From Talinum fruticosum (lineage: Eukaryota > Streptophyta > Magnoliopsida > Caryophyllales > Talinaceae), in the NCBI GenBank assembly GCA_021018815.1, contig JAITYX010000010.1:1178001-1242000 (forward strand): a DNA stretch of 64,000 bases, given 5' to 3'. The position numbers and the translations under genes are program-made. Of the stretch, positions 11,265 through 22,678 are shown piece by piece (the stretch's first letter is position 1; every line of letters starts with the position of its first letter). The notes beneath the pieces are model-generated. The model was not told the origin of the DNA, searched no databases, and was given only the letters and a program-made list of their open reading frames with translations.

Positions 11265-12492
11265 TGATGGAAAGTGGCTAGCCATGGGTAAGAAGACAGA
11301 AAATGTTCAGCTCAACATGAATGCAAAACAACCGGGAATGCTGTTATTTCTCATGCGCATAATGTCGATCGAGCCGGGAGGATGATCATTGATTATTTGT
11401 TCATAAATAAATCAAGGTGTTAAGGGAGATAGTTGAGAAATCAAGCTCACCAAATTTCCATGGTTAAGCTAGGAATGATCGGCCAAGTACAAACAAGCAA
11501 TGATACAAATATTATTATCTTAAGTGCTTTGAACATAAATAAATTCATGTCATGAGGGTCGGTCCAAGGGAGGGCCAAAGGGTTTATGGTCATGCATCAC
11601 ATGGAGCTGCCAAGAACACCAAGCTAGAGCATTCTAGAAGGCACTACCACTAGTGGAAGGTGGTTAGAAGAGAGCTTGGAGAAGGGGCAACAAATCTTGG
11701 CCACATGTTCCCTATCAAACAATACTTGGCTAGAAATTCTTCAAGCTTAACTTGGAGAGGAGGAAAGCATCTAATTAGTTAGCATTTTGTTTTGCTTTAT
11801 TTTTCAGCTTGGATTCGGTTATGTAAATGCTCACATGAAGCATTATATATTCAGCACCTATGCTCCATTGTAATACACCTTTTGATGAATATATATGAGT
11901 TTAAACTCTTGAGCTGGATTGCTCGTTTCTAAATTCTCAAAGCTGTATCCGTGCTTGGCATCACGGTGGTGTCCTTTGAGTCTCCCAAGTCCCGGTGGTG
12001 TTGCTGTATCCGGATCGCTTAGGAGCGCCCCTTGATTCACTCGGTGGTGTTGCTGTATCCGAGCCCGAGTCAAGGTTCTATCCCTCACTTTGCCGCCTCA
12101 TATCTCACAATCTACCTAGCCATTTCACTCCAAATTTTAACCACAATCCTTCCCGTCCATCTACTTCCATTCCTCCAAATTTCAGCTCCATCCAAGAACA
12201 TCTCCATCCTCCACATCGAAACCAAACAAAGGGTGTCTGTCTGTACAGCCAGCCGGTTGCATCAACTTCAGGCTATCTGTTCAGGGAGTTTCCCTTATCC
12301 AAATTTAACGAAACTTGGTCACGATCTTCCTTTACCAGTTACCTACTTCCCCACCAAATTTCAGCCAAGACCAAGCACTTTTGCCCCACCTTTCACCCGA
12401 TCTCCCAAGACTGCGCAATCACGCTGCATTCTGCCCGGTTGTGTACCTTGCGGTTTTCTCTCCTTTTTCTTTGCTTCCGCCACTACACATCA
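11265..12492 (+). repeat. Left LTR of A element
   Basis: Begins TGATGGAAAGTGG and ends CACTACACATCA, 1228 bp, directly followed by the primer site. A TATA-like CATTATATATTC lies near 11861-11872. Confidence 0.93.
11949..12063 (+). promoter_or_regulatory. Three-hairpin array in A LTR
   Basis: Arms: CCGTG 11949-11953 with CACGG 11962-11966; CCGG 11992-11995 with CCGG 12010-12013; CTCGG 12040-12044 with CCGAG 12059-12063. The two 14-nt loops are both TGGTGTTGCTGTAT. It lies about 80-200 nt after the TATA box. Confidence 0.65.
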
Positions 12493-12496
12493 TTTT

Positions 12497-12508
12497 TGGT
12501 ATCAGAGC
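12497..12508 (+). other. Primer-binding site, initiator tRNA-Met type
   Basis: TGGTATCAGAGC, 4 nt after the LTR, matches the 3' end complement of plant initiator tRNA-Met. Confidence 0.92.
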
Positions 12509-14378
12509 AAGTTTTGAACCTTGGGTGATTGTGTTCATTCCCACAAAAATCAAAAATCAAAAAAAATAGCCAGCCACAAAAACTTCCCAGCCATGAGTGC
12601 AAGCATGACTTTGGAAGAGAGGTTTGAAATGTTAATGAAGGAGAATGAGTACCTTCGCAAGCAGCTAGGACGTGACATGAAGGCTAAGCGTGACCAACTA
12701 AGGAGTGAATCACCTCCTATACGTTCTAATCCTAGCCTACATGAAGATGATGAGGAGAGCAACCCTTTTGCCTCCACGGATAGTGAACGACAATCAAGAA
12801 GGAGTTTTAGACGGTCCAAATCTCACTACCAAGATTTCAAAGTTGAGATTCCGAATTTGAAGGAAGATTGCATCCGGATGAGTTCCTTGATTGGTTGAGG
12901 ACCGTGGAAAGAATTTTTGACTACAAAGAAGTGCCAAACGAAAAGAAGGTTAAGCTTGTTGCACTCAAGCTTAGGGGATTTGCTTCCACTTGGTGGGAAA
13001 ATTTGAAGCACAAAAGAGTAAGGGACAAGAAGCCTAAAATCAAAAGTTGGGAGAAAATGAGAGCCAAGCTTAAAGCCCGTTTTCTACCACCTACTTATGT
13101 CCAAGATAGTTTTCTCCAACTCTATACTCTTCAACAAGGCAATATGAGTGTGGAAGAATACACTAGAGAGTTTGAGAAATTGTTGGTCAAATGTGATTTA
13201 CAAGAGAATGAGGTCCAAACAATTGTGAGGTACTTAGGCGGTTTGGATGCTAAGTATGCTCAAATTGTGGAGCTACAACATTTTACCACATTTGATGAGG
13301 TGTGTCACTTGGCACACAAGGTGGAGCAACAAAAGAAAAATCGGCTTGTCAAAAAGGAAGTGCCTAAAACTTTTCCCTCTCAAAGAAGCCAACCCTTCTA
13401 CAAGGGAGTCCCCAACCTTCACCTCAAACAATTCCAAATCCCACAAAACAGCCCATACCCATCCAATCCCCAAATCCGCCTAAACCAATGCCCAAAACAA
13501 ATGACCCAAGGAGATGCTCAAGTGTCACGGTTTTGGACACATTGCTTGGAGTGTCCCAACCGTAGGGTAATGGCTTTGGTTGAATACCAAGAGCCCTTGA
13601 TGGATGAGCATGAAACCGAGAAGGAGCTACTCTTGCTAGATGAGGTAGAGGAAGTGGTAGAAGAGGCGGATGAAGGAGAAATGTTGGTGATAAGAAGGAC
13701 CTTGAGCGGTTTCAAGGATCCAAGCGAGGAGCAATGTGAAACCATTTTTCACACAAGGGGCACGGTCCAAAACAAAGTGTGTTCCATTATCATTGATGGA
13801 GGTAGTTGTGCTAATGTGGCTGCCACAACAATGGTAGACAAGCTTGGACTTCATGCTTCGGTCCATCCTCACCCATATAATGTTCAATGGCTCAACCAAG
13901 GTAAAGGACTTCAAGTTAATTCCCGTTGTCTTCTTTCATTTAGTATTGGTAAGCACTATCATGATGAGTTGTGGTGTGATGTAATTCCTATGAATGCTTG
14001 CCATATATTACTGGGGAGACCTTGGCTATATGACCGAAGGGTGGCACATGATGGTTTCAAGAACACCTACACCTTCACCAAGGATGGAAAGAAAATCACC
14101 TTAGCCCCTTTGCCTCCTAGCCAATGTAAACCGAAGCCACAAAACTCTACTTCCCAAAATGACCTATTGCTTACACTTGGAGAACCTCTCTTCAAGGATA
14201 AGCAACAAGAGTTTTTCCTTACCAAACACAAATTTCCCCATCTTTCCACAAAACCAAGAACCCTCCACAAAATGTCCATCCCCTCACCATCACTCCACAA
14301 GCCAAAATTGTCCTTGACCCTCTACACAACAATCCTTTTCACTCACCACCACAAAAAAACCATGTCTCCAAAAGGACC

Positions 14379-15652
14379 TGATGTGTAGTGGCGGAAGCAA
14401 AGAAAAAGGTGGAAAAACCGCAAAACACACAACCGGGCAGATTAGGACCTGCAGGTGCGGTTCTGGGGAAAAGGGTGAAAAGAGGGGTAAATGTTCTTGG
14501 ATTTGGACGAAACTTGGAGGGAGTGAGGTGACTGATGGAGGAAGGTTGTGGCCAAGTTTCGTGAATTTTGGATTAGGGGAACTACCTGAACAAATAGCCA
14601 GAAGTTGGTGCTGCTGGCTGGACGTACAGGTTGATACCCTTTGTTTGGTTTTGATGTGGAGGACGGAGGGGTTCTTGGATGGAGCTGAAAATTGGAGGGA
14701 TGGAAGTAGACTTGCTGGAGGGATTGTGGTTAAAATTTGGAGTGAAATGGCTGGGTAGATTGTGAGATATGGAATGGCAAAGTCGCTGGATAGTACCTTG
14801 ACTCAAGCTCGGATACAGAAACACCACCGAGTGAATCAAGGGGCACACCTAAGTGATCCGGATACAGAAACACCACCGGGACTTAAGTGACTCAAAGGAC
14901 ACCACCGTGAGGCCAAGCACGGATACAGCTTTGAGGATTCAAAAGGTTGAGAAATCCATCTCAAGAGCAAAGCTCAAATTCATATATTCATCAAGGGTGA
15001 TTTTACAAGGAGTGTGCATGCTGAATATATAGACCCGCCATTACAACTAACCATGCTAAAAATTGAAATTAACAAAGCTGAAAATAAAGCAAAACAAAAT
15101 GCTAACTAATTAGATGCTTTCCTCCTCTCCAAGTTAAGCTTGAAGAATTTCTAGCCAAGTATTGTTTGATAGGGAACATGTGGATGTGGTTGAATTTCCC
15201 CTTTGCCAAGCATCTAACAAACCTCCTTCCATCCACTATGGTTAGTGCTTCTAGAATGCTCTTTGCTTAGGCTTCTCTTTTTGAACGCATGGAGGTAAGT
15301 CTTGGGCCCTTGGACCGTCCCTTTGATTATTTATGTTCAAAAGATAAAAGATGGTAACATTTGTAGCATGCCACGGCTGGACTTGACCGAACTCAACGTT
15401 GCTTGAGCATGGGAGAATTTAGGCGGCAAACTTGTAACTTCTAACCTTCCTTCTTGACGCTATTGACAATCAATTATTTATAAACAAAATTATAAGAAAT
15501 TGATGTCCTTGACTTCTCATCCTCCGGGATCCATTTGTACCGTACTTGAGACTATGGAGATTTCAAGTATTTTCGGTTGATCCTTGAGCTTGCATAGCTC
15601 CGCAATATGGACATCTTTCAGCTCAAAACAAAGGACTGGCCACTCTCCATCA
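14379..15652 (-). repeat. 3' LTR of P-1
   Basis: 1274 bp, TGATGTGTAGTGG to CCACTCTCCATCA on the plus strand. It adjoins the purine tract, so it is the downstream LTR of this minus-strand element. Same subfamily as the plus-strand solo LTR at 25430-26704. Confidence 0.95.
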
Positions 15653-15662
15653 TTCTCCCCTT
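15653..15662 (-). other. Polypurine tract of P-1
   Basis: The minus strand reads AAGGGGAGAA immediately before the LTR start TGATGG, matching the tract at 19912-19921 of the A element. Confidence 0.85.
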
Positions 15663-15680
15663 GTAGGAAAGAATTTGCCC

Positions 15681-17958
15681 TCAAATTCTCACAAACATCT
15701 TTTCCGAGTGTGGAAAGCAATCTGTCAAATTGAGGTTTGCGGTGAGATTGAGAATGGGATATCCTTTTGTATTTGGACAGCCGGCCAAATGTGTGGGCAT
15801 GTTCTGGACGTGTGGCCAGGATGTAAGCTCCTCTAACATGCTGATGGTGTAGAGATAGATTGGACCAAAAACTCCATTATGAAGTACACAAAGTTGAGTA
15901 CTCTTAGGGAAAAACACAACTCTCTTCGGTCCCACAACAATTGATTCTATACACTCCATTGAGGCCTCTTGAACCCTCGGGTTCAACCTTAAGGGATACT
16001 CCCTTAACATAAGCAGAATCATGTATTCATGGTCAAACAATTCGTCTTTGAACATGCTTTGGAAAGATAATCCATGTTCACCATGTTGAGAACTCAAAAA
16101 CCGAGTACCCTTAGGAATAAAGTTATCCTCCCATGGCACCAAAAGATTTGTTTCTGCCCTTGGAGCCTCCTGTTTCTCTCCTCGGTATTCTGTCCACACT
16201 TCTTCATTACAATCTGGTTGGTGGATGGGGCTGGCTGTTGGGCTGGAAATCTCATGGTATTGCAAGGTTCTTTGTGGAGACAAATTAGGAGGGATTTGAT
16301 TTGGAAGGGCGGGGAAAAATTTGGTTTGTGGTGCTTTGGCAAGGGGCTGGAAATTTTGTGGAGGGAGATCAAAAGTGTTTTTATTCGGGAAGGTATGGCC
16401 AGATTCTGGTGGAGAAAATTTTGAGAGATAAACTACTCTACAAGGCCATAATTCAGAGAAGAAAAATAGGGGTAAAGGTGGCTTAAGTGGTGGGGTAATA
16501 ATGGGGTTCACTTCCACTAAAGGAGGGCTTTGATGGTGGTGGTATGTGGGCAGATTTGGTTCATGGAGTTTTGGTGGAGGGTAGACTTGAAAGTTCTCTT
16601 GTGGATTTGTTGTTGTGAGTTGCCGGAAGTGTTCCTCTTCTCTTTGGTTACTTGCCACAATGTTACCAAAGTGTATGTCCACAAATGTCTTGGAATTGAC
16701 TTGAACATTTCCCTTCTCATTCGGCCATAAGGAGTGCTTCCTTAGCATTGTCATAATTATGTCAAAATGTTCAGCCATACCCTCATGGTACACTTCTCGG
16801 CTAGGCAACTCTTGTATGCCACAATGATAAGTCAAGAACCGAGTGCCCTCAAAAGGGAATCAATCCTCCTTGGCACAAAAACATATGACTCCATATATGG
16901 ACTCTCTCCTTTCTCTTCTAGCATGCTCATGATGGGGCAAAAATGATCTTGGCCAGCTAAAGCTCCATGATAAAATATGCAACCCCATGTGCTTTTGGTA
17001 AGGAAGTCATCTTCCTTTGGTACCAAAAGGATAGGCTCCACATATTCCTTCACATTGCCTAGAGTTTTGTTTACCATGTTCGGCCATAAGGGATGCTCAT
17101 TTGAAAGGCTCATGGTTGTACCAAGATTAGGGCTCCAACACCAAGTGTCCTTAGGAAGGAAGACATCCTTTCTTAGCACCAAGAAAGTAAGCTCCTCACA
17201 TTGACTTTCCTCTTTCTCTCCTAGGCCTTTAGCCAACGGTTCACCAATTTGTCTTTGGTTCATTTGAACACTCTTAGGATCCACTCCATAGGCTGGTGGG
17301 TTATGATGGATGACCCTTGGAATGGGATTGGCAAGATGTTGTAGGGTTCTTTGTGGTGGAGAGCTAGGAGGAGTTTCATTTGGAAGAACGTGGGCAATCG
17401 ACTCATGGGCTGCACGAAAATCATGTTGTGTTGCTTTGAGAACATTTTCTCCATGAGTTTGGATGGGAATGGTTGGGGTGGAATCATTTGGTTTTGCTTG
17501 AGGGATTTGGCTCGGTGACAATGGGACCAATGTGACCCTCTTGCCATTTTTAGTGAAAGTATAGGTGTTCAAAATCCATCATGCATGACTCTCCTATCAA
17601 AGAGCCAAGGTCTCCCTAGCAACAAATAACAAACATCTATGGGAATGATATCACACCATATCTCATCATAATAATTTTTGCCAATACTAAATGACACAAG
17701 GCATCTAGAATTGACTTGGAGTGTTTCACCTTGATGAACCCATTGAAGGTTGTAAGGATGAGGATGGGGTGACACAAGAAGTCCAAGCTTTTCCACCATG
17801 GTTGTTGAGGCCACGTTTGTGCAACTACCACCATCAATAATGATAGAGCACACCTTGTTGAGCACCGTTCCTCTTGTGTAAAAGATATTCTCACGTTGCT
17901 CATCATCTAGCTCATTGAATCCGCTTGAAGTTCTCCTCAAGAATAAGCTTGCGTTCAT
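15681..17958 (-). pseudogene. P-1 protease plus C-terminal repeat domain, no Gag
   Basis: The ATG at 17958 (MNASLFLRRTSSGF) fuses the leader directly to the protease. The catalytic D-G-G-S appears in VCSIIIDGGSCTNVAS, followed by the LLLGRPWLFDRR block. After a frameshift near 17570 comes a long C-terminal part with repeated units of roughly 70 residues built on [LV]VPKxxxFxPKxT. A second frameshift lies near 16836. The last unit ends at 15681, just before the purine tract. Compared with the A polyprotein the whole Gag coding region is absent, with the junction next to the start codon. P-2 has the same arrangement, so this is an inherited form and not a one-off deletion. Confidence 0.85.
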
Positions 17959-18040
17959 GGCTGGGAAATTTTGTTGGCTGGCTATTTTTGGATTTTTGAT
18001 TTTTGTGGAAATGGATACACTCACCTAAGGACCAGAACTT

Positions 18041-18052
18041 GCTCTGATACCA
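18041..18052 (-). other. Primer-binding site of P-1
   Basis: GCTCTGATACCA on the plus strand, the exact reverse complement of TGGTATCAGAGC, 4 nt from the LTR. Confidence 0.92.
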
Positions 18053-18056
18053 AAAA

Positions 18057-19330
18057 TGATGTGTAGTGGCGGAAGCAAAGAAAAAGGTGGAAAAACCGCA
18101 AAACACACAACCGGGCAGATTAGGACCTGCAGGTGCGGTTCTGGGGAAAAGGGTGAAAAGAGGGGTAAATGTTCTTGGATTTGGACGAAACTTGGAGGGG
18201 AGTGAGGTAACTGATGGAGGAAGGTTGTGGCCAAGTTTCGTGAATTTTGGATTAGGGGAACTACCTGAACAAATAGCCAGAAGTTGGTGCTGCTGGCTGG
18301 ACGTACAGGTTGATACCCTTTGTTTGGTTTTGATGTGGAGGATGGAGGGGTTCTTGGATGGAGCTGAAAATTGGAGGGATGGAAGTAGACTTGCTGGAGG
18401 GATTGTGGTTAAAATTTGGAGTGAAATGGCTGGGTAGATTGTGAGATATGGAATGGCAAAGTCGCTGGATAGTACCTTGACTCAAGCTCGGATACAGAAA
18501 CACCACCGAGTGAATCAAGGGGCACACCTAAGTGATCCGGATACAGAAACACCACCGGGACTTAAGTGACTCAAAGGACACCACCGTGAGGCCAAGCACG
18601 GATACAGCTTTGAGGATTCAAAAGGTTGAGAAATCCATCTCAAGAGCAAAGCTCAAATTCATATATTCATCAAGGGTGATTTTACAAGGAGTGTGCATGC
18701 TGAATATATAGACCCGCCATTACAACTAACCATGCTGAAAATTGAAATTAACAAAGCTGAAAATAAAGCAAAACAAAATGCTAACTAATTAGATGCTTTC
18801 CTCCTCTCCAAGTTAAGCTTGAAGAATTTCTAGCCAAGTATTGTTTGATAGGGAACATGTGGATGTGGTTGAATTTCCCCTTTGCCAAGCATCTAACAAA
18901 CCTCCTTCCATCCACTATGGTTAGTGCTTCTAGAATGCTCTTTGCTTAGGCTTCTCTTTTGAACGCATGGAGGTAAGTCTTGGGCCCTTGGACCGTCCCT
19001 TTGATTATTTATGTTCAAAAGATAAAAGATGGTAACATTTGTAGCATGCCACGGCTGGACTTGACCGAACTCAACGTTGCTTGAGCATGGGAGAATTTAG
19101 GCGGCAAACTTGTAACTTCTAACCTTCCTTCTTGACGCTATTGACAATCAATTATTTATAAACAAAATTATAAGAAATTGATGTCCTTGACTTCTCATCC
19201 TCCGGGATCCATTTGTACCGTACTTGAGACTATGGAGATTTCAAGTATTTTCGGTTGATCCTTGAGCTTGCATAGCTCCGCAATATGGACATCTTTCAGC
19301 TCAAAACAAAGGACTGGCCACTCTCCATCA
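18057..19330 (-). repeat. 5' LTR of P-1
   Basis: 1274 bp, nearly identical to 14379-15652. It adjoins the primer site on its left and target copy GGACC on its right. Confidence 0.95.
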
Positions 19331-19911
19331 GGACCCCATCCGGGAGCTATTTTTCTCACATGGCCAGAATGTGATTTAAAGGCCAATGGTGCTGAAACAT
19401 GGGCAGATGACCGAGAAGAACAGCAAGAAATTCCATGGACATATTTCATTTTTTCCATACCTAAGAAGGGTGATTTCCTTTTCATTGGTATTTGGTTGTT
19501 GAGTCCACATTATGACCTGTCCGAATCTTTTGTTCAATGGAAGGACAATGTTAGTTTGATTGATTTTGATGGTATTTTAAGGCCAAATCATTCCTGTCCA
19601 AGTATTGAATATGGAGTTGTGGAGTTTGCCGTGCCAACTTTCATGGTGCCAAAGGGAGTTGTTTGTCTTCCTAAATACATGAGGCTTTGTGTGCTTTGTG
19701 ATGGATTAGTTAATGGCCGAAGCAAGTACTACATTGTAAACATGATTGAGGAGTACCCGGACTGGCTGCATGTCCACAATCTGACCATACAATCAACCGG
19801 CTGCCCGGTATAACCGGACACCCCACTTTCGGCCACAACTTCAACTTGACAACTTTTTTCCACACCCGGAAATTGTGGCTTGTTCGAATTTGAGGACAAA
19901 TTCTCTCCTAC

Positions 19912-19921
19912 AAGGGGAGAA
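19912..19921 (+). other. Polypurine tract of A element
   Basis: AAGGGGAGAA directly before TGATGG of the right LTR. Confidence 0.85.
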
Positions 19922-21149
19922 TGATGGAAAGTGGCCAGCCATGGGTAAGAAGACAGAAAATGTTCAGCTCAACATGAATGCAAAACAACCGGGAATGCTT
20001 GTTATTTCTCATGCGCATAATGTCGATTGAGCCGGGAGGATGATCATTGATTATTTGTTCATAAATAAATCAAGGTGTTAAGGGAGATAGTTGAGAAATC
20101 AAGCTCACCAAATTTCCATGGTTAAGCTAGGAATGATCGGCCAAGTACAAACAAGCAATGATACAAATATTATTACCTTAAGTGCTTTGAACATAAATAA
20201 ATTCATGTCATGAGGGTCGGTCCAAGGGAGGGCCGAAGGGTTTATGGTCATGCATCACATGGAGCTGCCAAGAACACCAAGCTAGAGCATTCTAGATGGC
20301 ACTACCACTAGTGGAAGGTGGTTAGAAGAGAGCTTGGAGAAGGGGCAACAAATCTTGGCCACATGTTCCCTATCAAACAATACTTGGCTAGAAATTCTTC
20401 AAGCTTAACTTGGAGAGGAGGAAAGCATCTAATTAGTTAGCATTTTGTTTTGCTTTATTTTTCAGCTTGGATTCGGTTATGTAAATGCTCACATGAAGCA
20501 TTATATATTCAGCACCTATTCCCCATTGTAATACACCTTTTGATGAATATATATGAGTTTAAACTCTTGAGCTGGATTGCTCGTTTCTAAATTCTCAAAG
20601 CTGTATCCGTGCTTGGCATCACGGTGGTGTCCTTTGAGTCTCCCAAGTCCCGGTGGTGTTGCTGTATCCGGATCGCTTAGGAGCGCCCCTTGATTCACTC
20701 GGTGGTGTTGCTGTATCCGAGCCCGAGTCAAGGTTCTATCCCTCACTTTGCCGCCTCATATCTCACAATCTACCCAGCCATTTCACTCCAAATTTTAACC
20801 ACAATCCTTCCCGTCCATCTACTTCCATTCCTCCAAATTTCAGCTCCATCCAAGAACATCTTCATCCTCCACATCGAAACCAAACAAAGGGTGTCTGTCT
20901 GTACAGCCAGCCGGTTGCATCAACTTCAGGCTATCTGTTCAGGGAGTTTTCCTTATCCAAATTTAACGAAACTTGGTCACGATCTTCCTTTACCAGTTAC
21001 CTACTTCCCCACCAAATTTCAGCCAAGACCAAGCACTTTTTCCCCACCTTTCACCCGATCTCCCAAGACTGCGCAATCAGGCTGCATTCTGCCCGGTTGT
21101 GTACCTTTCGGTTTTCTCTCCTTTTCTTTGCTTCCGCCACTACACATCA
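19922..21149 (+). repeat. Second LTR of A element
   Basis: 1228 bp, about 99 percent like 11265-12492 by eye. It is preceded by a purine tract and followed by a primer site, so it served as 3' LTR of one unit and 5' LTR of the next. Confidence 0.93.
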
Positions 21150-21153
21150 TTTT

Positions 21154-21165
21154 TGGTATCAGAGC
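21154..21165 (+). other. Second primer-binding site
   Basis: TGGTATCAGAGC 4 nt after the second A LTR, showing that another internal region begins here. Confidence 0.92.
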
Positions 21166-21248
21166 AAGTTCTGAACCTTGGGTGATTGTGTGCATTTCCA
21201 CAAAAATCAAAATCCAAAAAAAATAGCCAGCCACAAAATTCCCCAGCT

Positions 21249-21766
21249 ATGAGTGCAAGTATGACACTAGAAGAGAGGTTTGAAATGCTCATGAGGGAGA
21301 ATGAGTACCTCCGAAGACAGCTTGGGCATGACATGAAGGCAAAGCGTGACCAGCTAAGGAGTGAGTCACCTCCTATTCGCTCTAATCCTAGCCTACATGA
21401 AGATGATGAGGAGAGCAATCCTTTTGCCTCCACGGATAATGAAAGACAATCAAGAAGAAGTGCTAGGCGGTCCAAATCACACTACCAAGACTTCAAAGTT
21501 GAGATTCCGGAATTTGAAGGAAGATTGCATCCGGATGAGTTCCTTGATTGGTTGAGGACCGTGGAAAGAATTTTTGATTACAAGGAGGTACCAAACGAGA
21601 AGAAGGTGAAGCTTGTTGCACTCAAGCTTAGAGGCTTTGCTTCCACTTGGTGGGAAAATTTGAAGCACAAACGAGTAAGGGACAAGAAGCCTAAAATCAA
21701 AAGTTGGGAGAAAATGAGAGCCAAACTCAAGGCCCGTTTTCTACCACCAACCTATGTCCAAGATAG
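21249..21766 (+). pseudogene. Truncated Gag of the second A unit
   Basis: ATG at 21249. About 172 codons stay in one clean frame through the Gag domain start (FKVEIPEFEGRLHPDEF, FASTWW) to PPTYVQDS. The sequence then jumps to a minus-strand LTR piece at 21767. This copy keeps the base lost in the first Gag after 12853. The apparent C-terminus (VFTMKHMS) is read from the LTR and is not Gag. The break shares the triplet AGT with the LTR sequence, as expected for end joining at microhomology. Confidence 0.88.
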
Positions 21767-22380
21767 TGTCTTTACAATGAAGCATATGAGCTGAATTTAT
21801 AATGCCTAGCCTTGGCATTGTACATAACCGAAAACCATGCTCAAAATAATGCAAAAATGAAAATGAAACTAATTAGATTCTTTCCCCTCCTCCAAGCTAA
21901 GCTAGAGTAAATCCTAACCAAGTATTACAAAATTGGGAACATGTGGCCATGCTTGTTTTCCCCTTCTTCAAGCTTCTTGATTCTTTGATGCTTCTAGAAT
22001 GCCTTGTCACTCTCCTTCCTTGTTGCTCCATATCCGGTCATGGTCCATCTCATGTCAATATGGACCGTCCTCAATTAAGCATCATCTTATTTATGTACTT
22101 AAGCATAAAGTGGCAATGTTCCTCGGTTTGACTTGACCATGCATACTTGCTTTGCCTTGGAGGTTTGTTGGTGGCTAGCTTCAACTATCCTTCTTGGCTA
22201 AATTAATAACCAATTATTTATGAACATAAAGACATAAAATAACACACCCTTGGCTTTGCATCCTCCCGGATCAAAAATAATTAAATCAAATTCATGCCCT
22301 TTTGGTTGATTCCGGGCATGCTAGCTTCCTTAGATTGAATATCTTTCAGCTCAAAATGTGGGGCTGTCCACTCTCCATCA
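21767..22380 (-). repeat. A/P-family LTR fragment (U3 half)
   Basis: Matches 24067-24683 and 28876-29491 almost exactly and ends in CCACTCTCCATCA. The other half is missing. It is separated by six bases (TTAAAA) from the next LTR. Confidence 0.88.
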
Positions 22381-22678
22381 TTAAAATGATGTGTAGTGGC
22401 GGAAGCAAAGAAAAAGATGGAAAACCGCAAAACACACAACCAGGCGAGAATAGGGCCTGATTGTGCAGTCTTGGGAAATCGGGTGAAAAAAAGGGTAAAT
22501 GTGCTTGGATTTGGACGAAACTTGGAGGGGAGTGAGGTAACTGACGGAGGAAGATTGTGGCCAAGTTTCGTGAATTTTGGATAAGGGGAACTACTCGAAC
22601 AGATAGCCAGAAGTTGATGCTCGCTGGCTGGATGTACAGATTGATACCCTTTGTTTGGTTTTGATGTGGAGGACGGAG

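Larger units (their letters stand above)
14379..19330 (-). mobile_element. P-1: complete nested Gag-less LTR element, TSD GGACC
   Basis: 4952 bp, minus orientation, with two 1274-bp LTRs that differ at only about five positions by eye. GGACC flanks it at 14374-14378 and 19331-19335. It has a primer site (18041-18052), a purine tract (15653-15662), and an internal 2.4 kb coding for protease plus a C-terminal domain only. There is no Gag, reverse transcriptase or integrase. The near-identical LTRs indicate a recent insertion, so helper proteins must have been supplied in trans. Confidence 0.95.
12593..19813 (+). pseudogene. A-family Gag-protease polyprotein, interrupted by P-1
   Basis: The ATG is at 12593 (MSASMTLEERFEML). 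In order it shows a coiled-coil-like N-terminus, a Ser/Arg linker, a Gag domain (FKVEIP..., FASTWW, YTREFEKLL near 13165), and a CCHC knuckle readable only with frame changes (about 13513-13560). A retropepsin-like domain follows with D-G-G-S at 13795-13806 and the LLGRPWLYDRR block near 14010-14038, then a Pro-rich linker. P-1 splits codon P-H at GGACC. The frame resumes exactly at 19336 and ends at 19813 with a C-terminal module (IPKKGDF..., VPKGVVCLPK). A one-base loss after 12853, compared with the copy at 21249, shifts the Gag frame. It encodes structural and processing functions only, with no polymerase. Confidence 0.85.
11265..21149 (+). mobile_element. A-family LTR element (Gag-protease type) with nested P-1
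   Basis: Two 1228-bp LTRs (11265-12492 and 19922-21149) differ at roughly 15 positions by eye. Between them lie an initiator-Met primer site, a Gag-protease gene, the nested element P-1 (14379-19330) and a purine tract (19912-19921). No reverse transcriptase or integrase is encoded, and the gene reads straight to near the purine tract once P-1 is removed. The element is therefore a non-autonomous type by design, not by deletion. After the right LTR a second primer site and Gag follow, so the structure is LTR-internal-LTR-internal. The left TSD candidate is TTCCT (11260-11264); no right partner is visible. Confidence 0.85.

Noticed and set aside
11949..12063. Hammerhead or other known self-cleaving ribozyme (retrozyme) in the LTR hairpins
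   Set aside because: No CTGATGA...GAAA core occurs next to the stems, and the conserved words TGGTG and GTATCC do not fit ribozyme cores I know.
12497..12508. tRNA gene fragment
   Set aside because: Only 12 bases, immediately inside an LTR, repeated in each element: a primer-binding site.
11995..12569. Several overlapping open frames of 84-177 codons in plus-strand A LTRs (also 20653-21226, 48053-48715, 5671-6169)
   Set aside because: They lie wholly in LTRs, recur in every copy because the LTRs recur, overlap in three phases, and have Pro/Ser-rich content without domain signal. Chance frames.
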